DNA of 64,000 nt. Origin: Helicostylum pulchrum. Lineage: Eukaryota > Mucoromycota > Mucoromycetes > Mucorales > Mucoraceae. Location of the stretch: contig JAIXMO010000030.1 of the NCBI GenBank assembly GCA_025677825.1, positions 248,001 to 312,000 on the forward strand. The letters are read 5' to 3'. The notes beneath the pieces are model-generated. The model was given only the letters and a program-made list of their open reading frames with translations, ran no database searches and had not been told where the DNA came from. Shown here piece by piece: positions 48,304 through 59,578 of this stretch (positions are counted from its first letter, which is position 1; each line of letters opens with the position of its first letter). A program made the position numbers and the translations under genes.

Positions 48304-51152
48304 CTACCATTGATGAGAGCCTGCACCGTAGGGATTACGACTATTCTGAGTCCAACCGAGTGAGTTTTCTTGCATAATAGGGTCAGAAATACTTTGAGCA
48401 AACACTTGATGTTCAACAATAGCATTCTCTTGTTTTTGAGCACGTTTCTTACGATAGACACGAATAGCAACTACAGTAGCAGCAGCATAAACTGCAATAC
48501 CAACAGAAACACAGATACCAATCAAGGAAGCCTTGGAGAGGCCACCCTCTTGAGGTTCACTGCTGGAAGAACCACCAGTACCATTAGGATCATCAAGATT
48601 GGGAGTATTTCCGCTGCTTGATACAGAAGCAGAAACGGAGTTACCACGAACAGGATAACTGGAATCGATCAAAGTAGATAATTGACCATTATCAGTAGAA
48701 TAAAGACTAGAATTGCTTGTGTTAATCAAATTTTCCAATTCGTTGATTTCATTGTTAGGAATTGCAATTGAAACAACAATACCGTCAGAGAAATCTCTCT
48801 TTCTGCGTCTATTGATATTTGTAACGGGAGCACTGGTAATAGTAATCACAATAATATCGTCGGCTGAAACATCTAAGGCTTTACTAAGAAGAACAGGTAA
48901 AGTTTGAACAAATTGAGCGGTCAAGACTGCATCTTGAACCATTTGCGTGTAGGAGAGACTATGGAATTTCATAAATATCATGGAACTGGATTCAGGGATA
49001 ATAGCATCTATGTTAGGTGCAATGTATTCAGGGGATCCACCAGCGGGGACAATGGGAGTGATGGGTGTTTCTGTGGGTGTACTTGTTGCTGATGCTTTGG
49101 AACTAGATGGTTTACCGCTATGAACTGAAACGGTAAATTTATCACTCAACCAAGAAAGTGTTTGGTAACGATAAGTTGAGGTTGCCTTAAATGTTGTAGA
49201 TGTCTTTTCAGTATCTTCACTGGTTGTTGTTGTTGTTGTTGTTGTTGTTGTAGTGGTAGTGGTAGTGGTTGTTGACGTTGTACTAGTTGTAGTAGTAGTA
49301 GTAGTAGTAGTAGTATCGGCGGTAGAAGAACTAGAGCTATCATCTCCATCATCTCCTGTAGGTCCAGATGTTGGAGCAGTATTAGTAGGACTTTCGTATT
49401 CAGTAGATTCTTTGTCCTCTGTCACAGTGGCGGAGGTAGAGCTAGCGGTAATAGTAGAGGTGGGAGCAGGAGTTTCTGTTTCTGTAGGCGAATGTGTATG
49501 TTTATGAGTAGTTGAACTAGACTCGGTCTCAGTGACAGATTCTTCTTCATCCGTAGGTGTAGGCGTAGGCTTACGAGTAGATGACATAGATGACATAGTA
49601 CGACTCTCAGTTGAAGATGATGAATCAGTATCAGTCTCGGTAATAGTTTCAGGAACTGTAGCCGTTGGTGTAATGGTACTATTGGTTTCCTCTTCGGTCG
49701 AGCTGTGATCTTCAGTGGCTGTGGGAGTTGGCTTATGAGTAAATGAAATAGTACTAGTGTTATCTTTATCTGAAGGTGCGGGTGTGGGAGTACGAGATTC
49801 CTTAGCGGTGGATCTTGTGCTGCTTTCGGTCGAGCTTGATTTGGTGTTTTCCTCATCAGTAGCAGTAGCAGTCTCCTTAGTCTCTGTTGGTTCCTTTGTA
49901 GCGGTTACAGTTGGACTAATTGTAACAAGAGTCTCCGTTTTTGTTGTATTAGAAGATTCCGTAGGGTCTTCAGCACTGGGAGGTGTTTTGGAAGCGGTTT
50001 CCGTTTCGGTAACTGATTTAGTAGGTGTTCTGATACCAGTATTTGTTTTGGTGGCAGTTTTCGTTTTGGTGGCAGTTTCCGTTTTGGTGGCAGTTTCCGT
50101 TTTGGTGGTAGTTTCCGTTTTGGTAGCTGAATCAGTAGACTTGTCAGTGTTAGTAGGTGTCTTGGTAGCTGTCTCTGTTTCAGTGGCTGGCTTGGTGACA
50201 GTAGGTGTCTTGGTAGCTGTTTCGGTCTCTGTATCTGACTTGGTAGACTTGTCAGTATCAGTAGGTGATTTGGTAGACGATTCTGTTTCAGTAGCTGACT
50301 TGGTAGGCTTCAAAGCTTCAGTTTCAGTTTCCTTTTCAGTATCAGAGGCTGTCTTGGTAGACTTGTCAGTATCAGTAGGTGATTTGGTAGACGATTCTGT
50401 TTCAGTAGCTGACTTGGTAGGCTTCAAAGCTTCAGTTTCAGTTTCCTTTTCAGTATCAGAGGCTGTTTTGGTAGCCTTTTCAGTTTCAGTAGGCTCCTCA
50501 GCATCAGTCTCTGACTTGGTAGGCTTCAAATTTGCAGTTTCTGTAGGCTTTTCATGAGCATTCGTTTCAGTCACCTTTTCAGTATCAGAATGAGTCTCAG
50601 TATCGCTGGGTGTTTCTTTGATAGGCGCTTTAGAAGAAGGCGTGGGGGTGGTTGAAATGTGATCCTCAGATGAACTTTTATGGGAAGTGGTACTGGTGGA
50701 ACTATTTCTAATAGTGGTGGTTACACTTGGATAAGCCGTACTCGCTGTTTTAGTCTTACTGCTTGTTGTGCTTTTTTTATTGGTGGTAGTGGTGGTATGA
50801 GTTGTGGATTTCTTATTTGAAAGTGAGGAGACTAAATCACCTAATCCATCCCGAATGGTTGTGGTTGGTTTAGTGATGGAGGTGCGGGTAACACTATTCG
50901 TTTTACGTACCTGGAAAAAAATAAATAAAATTTTAGTTTTTCTTAGTTTCTTTTTTTTTAATGCAGTCTATAATAATTTAAAGTTTTGTTTATATATGCA
51001 ATTTGACATACTGTAGTTGTTGGTTTTTTTTTGGCATTTGCAAAATCATCTTGATTGTCTTGACCATGAACAAGTTGAACACAGATTAAGGCAACCAAGA
51101 CTATAAGTGTAGCACGAATTAGAAAACTGTTGAGGAAAAACCTTTGGGGCAT
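48304..51152 (-). CDS. Mucin-like single-pass membrane sensor (Msb2-type architecture)
   Basis: This is a predicted type I surface glycoprotein of 915 residues. Exon 1 (51012-51152) encodes a signal peptide (FLIRATLIVLVALICVQLVH, then GQ); exon 2 is 48304-50910, in the same phase. Residues from about 60 to 600 are almost entirely Ser/Thr/Pro/Glu, with TETET-type repeats and a poly-Thr stretch, as expected for heavy O-mannosylation. Two 114-bp units (38 residues) lie in tandem at about 50230-50460. A folded membrane-proximal domain follows (SSSMIFMKFHSLSYTQMVQD), containing RRRKR, a Kex2/furin-like site, before DFSDGIVVSIAIPN. One transmembrane helix (ASLIGICVSVGIAVYAAATV) precedes a basic, short cytosolic tail. 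The architecture resembles fungal signalling mucins such as Msb2 (cell wall/osmostress MAPK input); direct homology is not shown. Confidence 0.75.
50229..50460. repeat. 114-bp tandem repeat inside the mucin gene
   Basis: Two near-identical 38-codon units (TDKSTKTASDTEKETETEAL, KPTKSATETESSTKSPTD) lie head to tail. Corresponding points fall exactly 114 bp apart, so the frame is preserved. Confidence 0.8.
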
Positions 51153-51488
51153 CTAATTATTGTATTATATATTAAAAAAGAAAACTAAAAGTACATAAAA
51201 AAAAATAAAAGGAGTGGAAAGGGTAAAGAAGTAAGAAGAAAAAAATGGGTTCGAGTAAAAAGGAAAAGAGGGAAAATATAATAGAGATTGAACACAGCGG
51301 TTATGAAAAATATCACAATAACCTTCTTGTAACACAATACATAAATAAAAAGTGTACAAGGTATAGTTCCATAAACATCCCAAACATAGTTAAAGAACAC
51401 GTTTTTTTTTTTTTTTTATATTTATTATTTTTTTCTTTGTCTTTTTTTGGGGGTCTGGATAAGCTTATGGGATCAAAAAAAAAAAAAG

Positions 51489-52843
51489 TTAATCTCTTTC
51501 ATCCAATGAACTACGGCTTAGGCTTCTACTTCTAGAGACACGATCGCGCTTGGATGAAGATTCAGGAACTTCTTCCTCTTCATTCTTAACAGGTTCATCG
51601 ATAATCAAGTCTTCGTTTTTAATCTTGAGATCATCACTACGAGTACGTTGAGAAGATCTACCTCTAGAACTGGAGCGAGAGCGAGAACGAGCAGAACGAG
51701 CAGAACGAGGAGAACGAGAACGGGAACGGCTATCGCGACTACGAGAACGGCGGCGCGAAGTACGACGAGGAGATCTGCTACGATCACGAGAAGATCTTCT
51801 TCTACTTCTACTACGACCCTTTTTTTACATATATTATATAATACAATTAGAAAATGCAATTATAACAATGAAATTTTTAAAATAATACTTACAGCTTCTT
51901 CAAGAGTAACACGGCTACCATTTAACTTTTCATTATCAAGGTCCTTTAAAGCATACTTCATATCTTCGCGTCTAGCGAATTCTACAACACTGAAAATGAA
52001 AATAAAAGTTAGGACAAATTTTTTGTTGTATGACAGAAAAGAAAATTGATTTTTACCCTTCACCATCACGATCCTTGAGAATATCAGCAAAAGTAACGCG
52101 TCCAGCCTTACGCATAAAATCTTTGAGATCCTTTATAAGAAAGTAGGAGAAGATTTCAGTTTTCAGGTTATTATAGAAACATGGGGGATTATAAAAAAAT
52201 ATCGCACACAAATAGAAAATTTGTTCGGAGTCAAGAGACAACCTAAAAGAACCAGTTGCACGAGACCAAACCCGGGGGGAAATACGCTTTTTTTTATACT
52301 ATTTACAAGTATAAAAAAAAGCCAATATGGAGTAATAAGGGAAAAGGGAAATGCACAGCCTAAGAGCAGCATAGAATAAGAGATGATTGCTTTACCTGCC
52401 AAGTAGTCTTTGATGGAATGTTTTTAACAATAATACGATTGGTGTCCTTGCTATTAATTTATTTTTTCGTATTTAGTTTATATTACGCTTTATTGTCTTT
52501 CTTTTTTTTTTATACACTTACTTTTCAATACGCTCGGGGCGACGACGACTCATAGCGAGTTCAACAATAAGTCTTTTATAGGTGTATAATATTTTTAGTT
52601 CCTCACGTATACATAAAACTTTACTTTTCTGCCCTTTAATGCTAACCTTTGCCCTAAAAATTTAGTGTCATGAATATCGTGAACAGCATCTTCTGCATCG
52701 ATTTTATTTTCGAATTCAACAAATCCAAATCCTGTCTTTACAGTGACGTCAAGAATTCTACCATAGTTTTTGAAGAGATCCTCTAAATCTCTTTTATTCG
52801 CATCGCTTGCAAGACGTCCAATATAAACTCTGTGTCCACCCAT
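51489..52843 (-). CDS. SR splicing factor with two RRMs (SRSF1-like)
   Basis: SR proteins bind exonic enhancers and recruit the spliceosome in the nucleus. RRM1 begins at MGGHRVYIGRLASDANKRDL (RNP2 VYIGRL) and has RNP1 GFGFVEF. RRM2 reads NRIIVKNIPSKTTWQDLKDF with TTWQDLKD, close to the SWQDLKD signature of the SRSF1 pseudo-RRM, and continues GVVEFARREDMKYALKDLD. The C-terminus is an RS domain (SRSRRRSSRDRSRSPRRTSR) followed by an acidic stretch and SRSLSRSSLDERD. The start at 52843 is chosen because RRM1 begins directly there. Several introns occur; the one between KTTWQ and DLKDF (52131-52395, 265 nt) is several times longer than the others and may be regulated. Confidence 0.9.
52286..52322. 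repeat. Perfect 15-bp hairpin in the long SR-gene intron
   Basis: The arms GCTTTTTTTTATACT (52286-52300) and its reverse complement (52308-52322) flank a 7-nt loop. It lies in the middle of the 265-nt intron of the SR gene. Confidence 0.85.
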
Positions 52844-55009
52844 ATTGTATATATAACTTTTTGAGAAAAAAACAAGTATTAAAAGGAAAAAGGAAAAGAA
52901 AAAAAAAGTTGGCGCAAAAAAAATATACAAAAAAAAATCTTTAAAAAAGTCACAATACGTAATCTAATGTATATTTACAAGCAAGGAAGGTTTTTTTTTT
53001 CGGTTTGTTTACATCTCAAAAAAAATTATAAGGCCTTGTTGCTTACTATTAATAGCTTAAATACACTCAATTTTGTTTATATGATGCATTATTCTAGACG
53101 TCTAAATATTAAAACTATGACAATCGTACACATACGTCGTCATCTTTATGTCTATTTATTTGTAGTGCGCATATACAATCGACCCTTTTTTCTATTAAAA
53201 CTAAAAGGTACGCTTGTTGATATCTATTTCCATCAACTATAAAACACTACAGACTTTTCTGTAGCAAAAAATCCTAAACCAGCTAGTAGTAGTATATCAG
53301 AATATTTACTTACTTGGTTTACTTACTTTACAAATTTCCCTATTTCTCGTAATCATAAATAGATCTGAATGAAATAGCTCTTTCTGTCAAAAAAATCTAT
53401 TTCTCTCCTCTTGAGCATACTTACAAAGAATATGAGTACATCGTTACTAATTGCATAATCAAATACCTATTTATACAGGCATTACATATAGTCCATAGTC
53501 ATTCGTATATCATATCTCGGAAGTAGATAAACTATTTGATTTTGTCCTGTGAGTAAGTAACACTATTTTATGTCAAAAAAAAAATCCCGTTTTATCGTGA
53601 ATTTAAACCAGAACAATAAAATAATATAAAAGGGCAAGACTTGTCTGCTTTTTAATAGCAAAAAGTACATTTTGTACTCTGCAGCCATTATCGAGGTTTT
53701 AAAATCAGTAAATGAAATAAAGTAAATGCCATATTCTCATTTAATATGATTGCCAGATGTAACCACGTGGAATTGATTGACAGTCCACATCCCTACCTTA
53801 ATCCGCCAGTAAACTGTGCCCAAGTTAACGACATGGTAAAAGCTTGTAAGATATTATGCAAGAGTCGTTGTACTATTATTATTTTACTTTTAGTTAGCAC
53901 TATGCAGCATATTTAAATATGAATTGATTAATTTCGCAGGCATTATTTTCACCAGTGTTTTTAAACCTGGGCTTCTAACATCTCAAAAGTAATGTAACTA
54001 GACTTATGATACGATGTAATCGCTTCAAAAGACAAAAACAAGACCGATATGTATTCATGGTGTTTAGTAGTCCCTTCATGTAGAGATACCATATCTATAC
54101 CTTAATCATCGGTCATACAAAAGTTGTTCTTTAAGTCAGTTCCCCCCTCGATATTTCCTAAAAAAAATGTTTTTCAGTTAAATATAGCCTATTAAAATAC
54201 TTTAAATTCCGTGATCCGTGTATTTCAGTTGAAGAAAAAAAAAAGATACCCAAGTATCAATGCGATTGCATATTGTTTAGCTAAAGTAGTAAGCTCAAAA
54301 TGAGTTTATTGAAAGCTTTTTTTTTCTTCAAAAAGCAAATAAACGCTTTTGTATGACATTCTTTATTTGTAACTTATTGTGTAACGCGTTATTCCAAGAG
54401 GTTAGTAATAATTTATTCCATTTTCAATCTCTTATTTTATATTTCACTTCGGAGGTTTCAGCTATATATCGATTATGCCTAAAAAGTGAAATAACACTGG
54501 ATTTCAAGAAGATTTTAATGTACAGTGTGAAGCTACTAAACATCCAAATTGACGTTTCACGTAAAGTGACACTACCCTAATCAGAAACTTCGTCAGTAAC
54601 ATTATTAAAACAAATACACGAACTTAAGACGAGGTAGTTTCTCAATATAAATCCAGAATGTTCACCGTGTAAGCAGTTAGAATTGATACTTAGCTCACTT
54701 GGCTCACTTATCACATACTACAGAAACTAACCTTGTCCAGACATCTCAACTTTCTCATTGATATCCGCTTCAGCCAGATTTTCTGTATCCGTATCCTAAC
54801 TAACTAGCCAATATTTCTTAAAAAAAACTTTATATCCAGACTTATTCTCGACTAATAGTCTCCTGCCTCTAACTTCAAACGAAATGTTTATGCGAAAAAA
54901 TGATTGTTTTATTTAAATCTAACGTGGTTGTTATATATTATCTAATATACCGTCTTCTTTATTTCAACCGCACAGCACAGCAGTATCGTCAAATTCCAAG
55001 GACATTAAG
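52844..55009. other. SR-gene upstream region and gene-poor DNA
   Basis: The first roughly 130 bp, A-rich, are presumably the SR-gene promoter and leader. The rest is AT-rich with no recognised exon or RNA gene. If the LINE relic at 55010-55590 was once complete, its reverse transcriptase should have been here on the minus strand; I could not recognise one. Confidence 0.5.
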
Positions 55010-55590
55010 TAGAAGTGGGACAATTCGATTTCGAGTGTCCTTCCTGATGACAATAACGACAGTACAGGAGAATACTATACCAGTTTACTTTAAGGAAATC
55101 ATCAGTCTCACGCTAACTAATTGTATGAGATATTTTCGAGGATTTGTATTGTTTAGGATTATTCGCCTCATCCGTATTTATACTGCATATCCTGAACCCA
55201 CCAGTATCTTTGTAAATACCTACATCCAGTACTTCATCAGAAATAGCTAGACTCTCTGGTAGTTCTACACGAAGTTCGTCTCTAGGATACATTGGAAGGA
55301 ATGAGAGATCAAGCTTTATATACTTTGAGTCTTTTACCGCTGAAATGTCACGAGGGCCTAGTTCGGCGTTGGGCTCAACGATGTTAGCATGGAGTAATGA
55401 AATTTTTGTTACGGGATACGTCTCTTCGCAGATATCAGGGTTAAATTGATTAGCATGTGAGTTTCTAGACCCATCGTGTTGGGAGTTGGGAAGAGGAACG
55501 ATGAACATAAATAAACTTTTTGGGATCTTGATACGCCGAGAATTCACGCAGTCAACTTCTCCTCCGCCCAAAATAAAGTGTATTCCTCTT
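55010..55590 (-). mobile_element. Relic of a non-LTR retrotransposon (LINE) ORF1
   Basis: The minus strand has a 150-codon open segment with no ATG: FILGGGEVDCVNSRRIKIPK, then SKYIKLDLSFLPMYPRDELR and SDEVLDVGIYKDTGGF, ending in a stop at 55113. Just beyond, in another frame (55017-55068), it reads LYCRYCHQEGHSKSNCP, a CCHC zinc knuckle (C-x2-C-x4-H-x4-C). An EVLDVGI-like stretch followed by a YCRYCHxEGH knuckle is what I recall from ORF1 proteins of mucoralean LINEs. The frame break and missing ends mark it as a fossil. Coding-like sequence at 55723-55938 could be a further piece. Confidence 0.55.
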
Positions 55591-56925
55591 GATTTACAGA
55601 GTTAAAAAAAAATAGCTTTTATATATGTGTGGATAAAATTCATGGAATCGAACCATACTTTAATCTAGTGCTCAGAGTATAATAATTGCGACGTAAACGT
55701 AGAATTACATAAACTACAGTAATTGTTTGGATCTCTAGCATCAGGTGTTATCGATAGGTTTGATTTTGGTTATGACGTGATAATTGGCGACACCTTTGAG
55801 GGGATATGTATCTTTTTTTTTACATATATTACAGCGAAGGGTATCGAGGTCGATAACGAGTGTCTCTTTAGTTTTATGGGAGTGAAGTTCATGAAAGGGA
55901 AGATTTTTTTTTTCGTGTCAAAAAGTATTTTTGTTTGAAATACATTAAGAGGGTAAAATATATACCAGCATAAATATTAAGGCATTATCTAGTTTTTGAG
56001 TTAATGCAGGGTAAAAAATATGTTACTTATTGTTGTTATTCTTATTTAATTTATAAAATTACTCTGACCTATCTGGCTCTAGAAAATGGCGGCTATTCTT
56101 TTACTGAAAGTTTAGCTATAGTTCTATATTTTCAAATTAATTATAATTGATATGGCTTTGCTTTAATACAGCGTGTTAGGTATTAGACATTGGACAGCGT
56201 TAACCCCAAAACTAGGAGTCATCACTATATCCTTTCGGATCATTAACATAGTTTAATAGTAAGTTTGTTTATAAAGAAATATATTTTTTCTATTAACAGG
56301 TAGAAATTAGCTCGGCCTAAGAGGGAAGATCCCGTTTTTTTGACTTGATAACAGAGACTTTTTATATATTACTTACTCAACAAACCTGGCACATTATGTT
56401 TTTTAAAATCCCCCCTTTTTTTTGCTAGCCCAAAGCAGAATACTTTGTATTACTGCGAGACCAAGCCAGTTGGATCTCCTTTTGAAAAAAAAGCAGTTTT
56501 ACATGAATGCTACACAGGGGTATGGCTCTTTTTTATTAAGAATGAAGCAATGCATTCGCAAATACGAAAAAAAAAAAAGTCACTTTGGCTTATACGTATG
56601 ACGCAGAAGGATTTAACTCACCAAAAGAGTAAACAAAAGAACTCACTCTTTTTTCTTCTCACGTCTTTTGTTAATCTTACAAATGGCTATTACATTGTGT
56701 TAGCCAAGCAAGTCTTTTACGATGTATTACTTGGAAATAATTAAATCTAGTACTGGCTATCACCTTGTTATATTGGTATTTGCTTTACTATACACTATTA
56801 CTATGGTTTCTACCGCACATACTTTACTGGCCGATCTTTATTCAAATATTCAAACTGGAGGGGTTTTTTTTAATTCACAGTACGTGTATATATACTAGTT
56901 TACTTCACCCTACTTTATATTAATA
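55591..56925. other. Gene-poor DNA, possible further retroelement scraps
   Basis: Open but uninterpretable segments occur at 55723-55938 and 56445-56744; the latter is lysine/phenylalanine-rich, typical of AT-rich noise. A T-arm-like GGTTCGATTCC occurs on the minus strand near 55650, without the rest of a tRNA. Confidence 0.4.
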
Positions 56926-57520
56926 TTACTTCATGCTACTGTATATTAATTTTACTTCGTCATAACACGTTTTTTTATCCTGGTACTGGTCCCGGTACTG
57001 TCGGGGGTGCAGGGTGCCCGAAATGCTGAAATGGATGCTCTTTGAAGCCTTGTGGTGAATTGATGCTCTGTCAACTATGGTGGGCGCATTGCAACATTTC
57101 CTTGTCACTTTTTCTCCACCGGTTACATCTACGAGGATAGTCAAGGTATGTACACACCACCTCAAGTTAACAAAATGTACGCAATTCGGGTTGGGTCCTG
57201 TAAGACTCCTGATGACCGACGCCTTTTAATACTTGTTTATGTGGATGTACTTGTGGCTCTGGCGTACCGATGTGGTGATCTTCTTGCTGTGATGAATCGG
57301 AAAGCTCCTACGCGTGGACTTTCTTGGTTTAACTGGATATGATGGTCCGCTTGCTTCCCTGATTTCTTGACCTCTGGTTTTTTAACTGTAATTACTTGAT
57401 CTGATCCTTGGTGATGGGCTCGCTTGATCCGTGATGTGCTTCCTTCACAAGTTCCTATTGCTGTGAAGGTGTCGTCTATTTAAGGGTTCTAAAGAATACC
57501 GGCCAGAAAAAGAAAAAAAA
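56926..57520. other. GC-richer segment, possible LTR or transposon remnant
   Basis: Base composition changes to clearly higher GC, with TGTCGGGGGTGCAGGGTGCC starting at 56999. Short ORFs on both strands have no recognisable domain. A TATTTAAGGG motif lies near 57478. The TGTCGG start and a TATA-like box fit a decayed LTR, but no matching second copy is present in the window. Confidence 0.3.
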
Positions 57521-57595
57521 AAAAACCTCTCCTTTGTCTCTTCTGTCTACTTCTTATACTCTATCGGTTTCTCCTTATGTATCTGCTGTATCTGC

Positions 57596-57721
57596 TGTAT
57601 ATATTGTATCTTCTGTATATATTGTATCTTCTGTATATATTGTATCTTCTGTATATATTGTATCTTCTGTATATATTGTATCTTCTGTATATATTGTATC
57701 TTCTGTATATATTGTATCTTC
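57596..57721. repeat. 18-bp minisatellite, seven units
   Basis: TGTATATATTGTATCTTC is repeated seven times without change at exact 18-bp spacing. Degenerate flanking units (TATCTGCTGTAT; TATCTCTTGTAT) continue to about 57850. All frames stay open because the period is a multiple of three. Confidence 0.92.
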
Positions 57722-57896
57722 TGTATCTGCTGTATATATTTTATCTCTGGATTCTCTTGTATCTCTTGTATATAGTGTATATATTTTATCTTTTGTATAA
57801 CTATATTCTATCTCTTGTATCTCTCGTATCTCTTTTGCCTCTTCTGCCTCTTCAAGCAATTTTTTTTTTTGAACAATAGAATAGAAACATAGACAA

Positions 57897-57998
57897 TGCT
57901 GATCACTTAGACCAAAGAATATTTTTTACGGTGCTGGTCACTTAGATAATTTTGGTGCTGGCCACATAAACCTTTTAATAGTGCTGGTCACTTTGACC
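57897..57998. repeat. Dispersed GTGCTGGTCACTT repeat, four units
   Basis: Four imperfect units begin at 57897, 57931, 57955 and 57981 (GCTGATCACTTAGACC, GTGCTGGTCACTTAG, GTGCTGGCCACATAAACC, GTGCTGGTCACTTTGACC), spaced 24-34 bp and separated by A/T tracts. Confidence 0.75.
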
Positions 57999-59323
57999 GA
58001 TAGAGAAAATTTTGATAAACAATTTTGACAGATAAATTTTGATGGAGAAAAAAAAAAAAAAAAAGCTGGTATTCTTTCGCTTCCTCTTATAGCGGACACT
58101 GGATCAGTAAGAAATAACTTGGGCTGGTAGTAAATCTCGGTGACAGTGTTCCCTGATCCTTGGCGAGGATTGGGTAATTATAGTTTCTAAAACCATGTCA
58201 AGAAATCGTAAGTGGAAACAGGTTGGTTCCGGATCTGAAGGTGAAATCAAGTTGAAAAAAGATTGTCTGCATCTAGGTTATCTTTTCGTAAAGCCATGGT
58301 GAGTTGATTGCTACATCTGTACAAAAGAGACATATGTACTGAAGCATAATAAGGTTATGTCGTCAGGTATAGTATATATATATATAATAGATCTCAACCT
58401 GAGTTGTGTGTCTCGCTAGCTTGGGAGTAGTAAGTGTGTATGCCTGGTGAGATGTAATCAACTAGGGATAAAATATTGGAGTGTTATGGTGTGTGAGATT
58501 TATGAGCTCTTCCCAGCCCAAAGTATGATGCTCTGGTCATGTACCGTACAGTCTACTTTTCTCTAAACAAAAGATTCCATGTATAGTTAATGCAGTGATA
58601 AAATCAAAAACATTATAACTACAGAGTAGCGGTTCTATTTAGGGGTGACCTTATTTAAGGGTGGGTTCCTCTAGAACTTCTTTGGTCCCCGACTTTAACA
58701 CCTCTGTCACCACCATTCAAATTAAGGGTGGTATCCAATTTCACAAAACTATCAAATATATAAAATAAAGCTAAAAGTGATAATAAAAAAAAAAATCTGA
58801 AGTATTTACATAAAAGCATCTAGTCTTCAAAAGCGTATTAACAATCAATGTTATTAAAACAATAAGGGATAATAATCAAACTGTTAGAGAGAGGATAATA
58901 AAACAAACCTTACAAAGTAAATTAAAGTATAAAGACAGTAAATATAGTGTGTATCGGCAGTGAACCTTTAAGAAATTAAGTACGAAAAGTAATTAGATAC
59001 AGATGGTTGTTAACTGATGAAAAATTAAAAAGGGAGGCAATATAAACCAAATAAAGTGAATACAGAGATAATTTGTAGTCTTATGTATCATAGCCATTAG
59101 TTTTTAAGTACGTTGTTATGGGGTTTTCTGATAAGTAGCTCGGTACTAGTTTAATTGACAAAATGGCAAATAAAGTCACATCTGTGCCATAGTACGTATA
59201 TCCACTTTTGTTCCTTTATCTACCTCCTGAAGACATCAATAGTATAGTATAAGTATGAAAAAAAAGGAGCAGGTAAAAGTAGGCTCCGCAAGAGTTTCAG
59301 GTATTCCTTTTTCCGTTTTACCA
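57999..59323. other. Gene-poor DNA after the repeats
   Basis: No gene is recognised. GC-richer patches occur at 58100-58260 and 58620-58740, the latter with two AAGGGTGG motifs, and may be fragments of the same decayed element as the preceding repeats. (TA)n occurs near 58374-58386. Confidence 0.4.
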
Positions 59324-59578
59324 TCAGACGCTGCGCCTCGTTTTTGTAAGTAATAAATAAACCCTTTTTTCCCTTTTTCCTTTTCCTCTTCTTTGGCTAC
59401 GCCGAGGACTGCCACACAGTGTTTTATCGTGCGCGTTATCGTTCGTGAGTAGGCCAGACACGTAGTCTGCGCGAAGTAATATGGTCTTGAAGTTACCTAG
59501 CAACAGGATATCGGCAAAGGGGAAGATATCTTTAAATGGGTCACCCTTTGCACAGTTCAAATGGTTTACCACGGCCAT
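59324..59578 (-). pseudogene. ORF fragment, possibly LINE endonuclease-derived
   Basis: The minus strand from an ATG at 59576-59578 encodes 84 residues: MAVVNHLNCAKGDPFKDIFP, then FADILLLGNFKTILLRADYV and SGLLTNDNAHDKTLCGSPRR. ADILLLGNFKTIL recalls the LLLGDFN strand of retroelement endonuclease/exonuclease/phosphatase domains, with the catalytic Asp and Asn replaced. Base composition is richer in GC than its surroundings. The C-terminal KREKRVYLLLTKTRRSV looks like read-through. The assignment is weak. Confidence 0.3.

Noticed and set aside
49253..50557. Long Val/Ser-rich ORFs on the plus strand opposite the mucin gene
   Set aside because: They are antisense shadows of the repetitive Ser/Thr codons; no start context, and the minus-strand protein has signal peptide and TM helix.
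51605..52049. Arg/Thr-rich and Val/Leu-rich ORFs over the SR gene
   Set aside because: They are other-frame shadows of the RS-repeat coding exon.
55640..55720. Minus-strand tRNA suggested by GGTTCGATTCC with a plausible T-arm
   Set aside because: No matching acceptor stem, D-arm A-box or anticodon arm at the right distance; probably chance or a tRNA-derived scrap.
57534..57879. Tyr/Ile/Leu- or Val/Ser-repeat proteins encoded by the minisatellite
   Set aside because: All frames are open because the 18-bp unit contains no stop; no promoter, splice or domain context.
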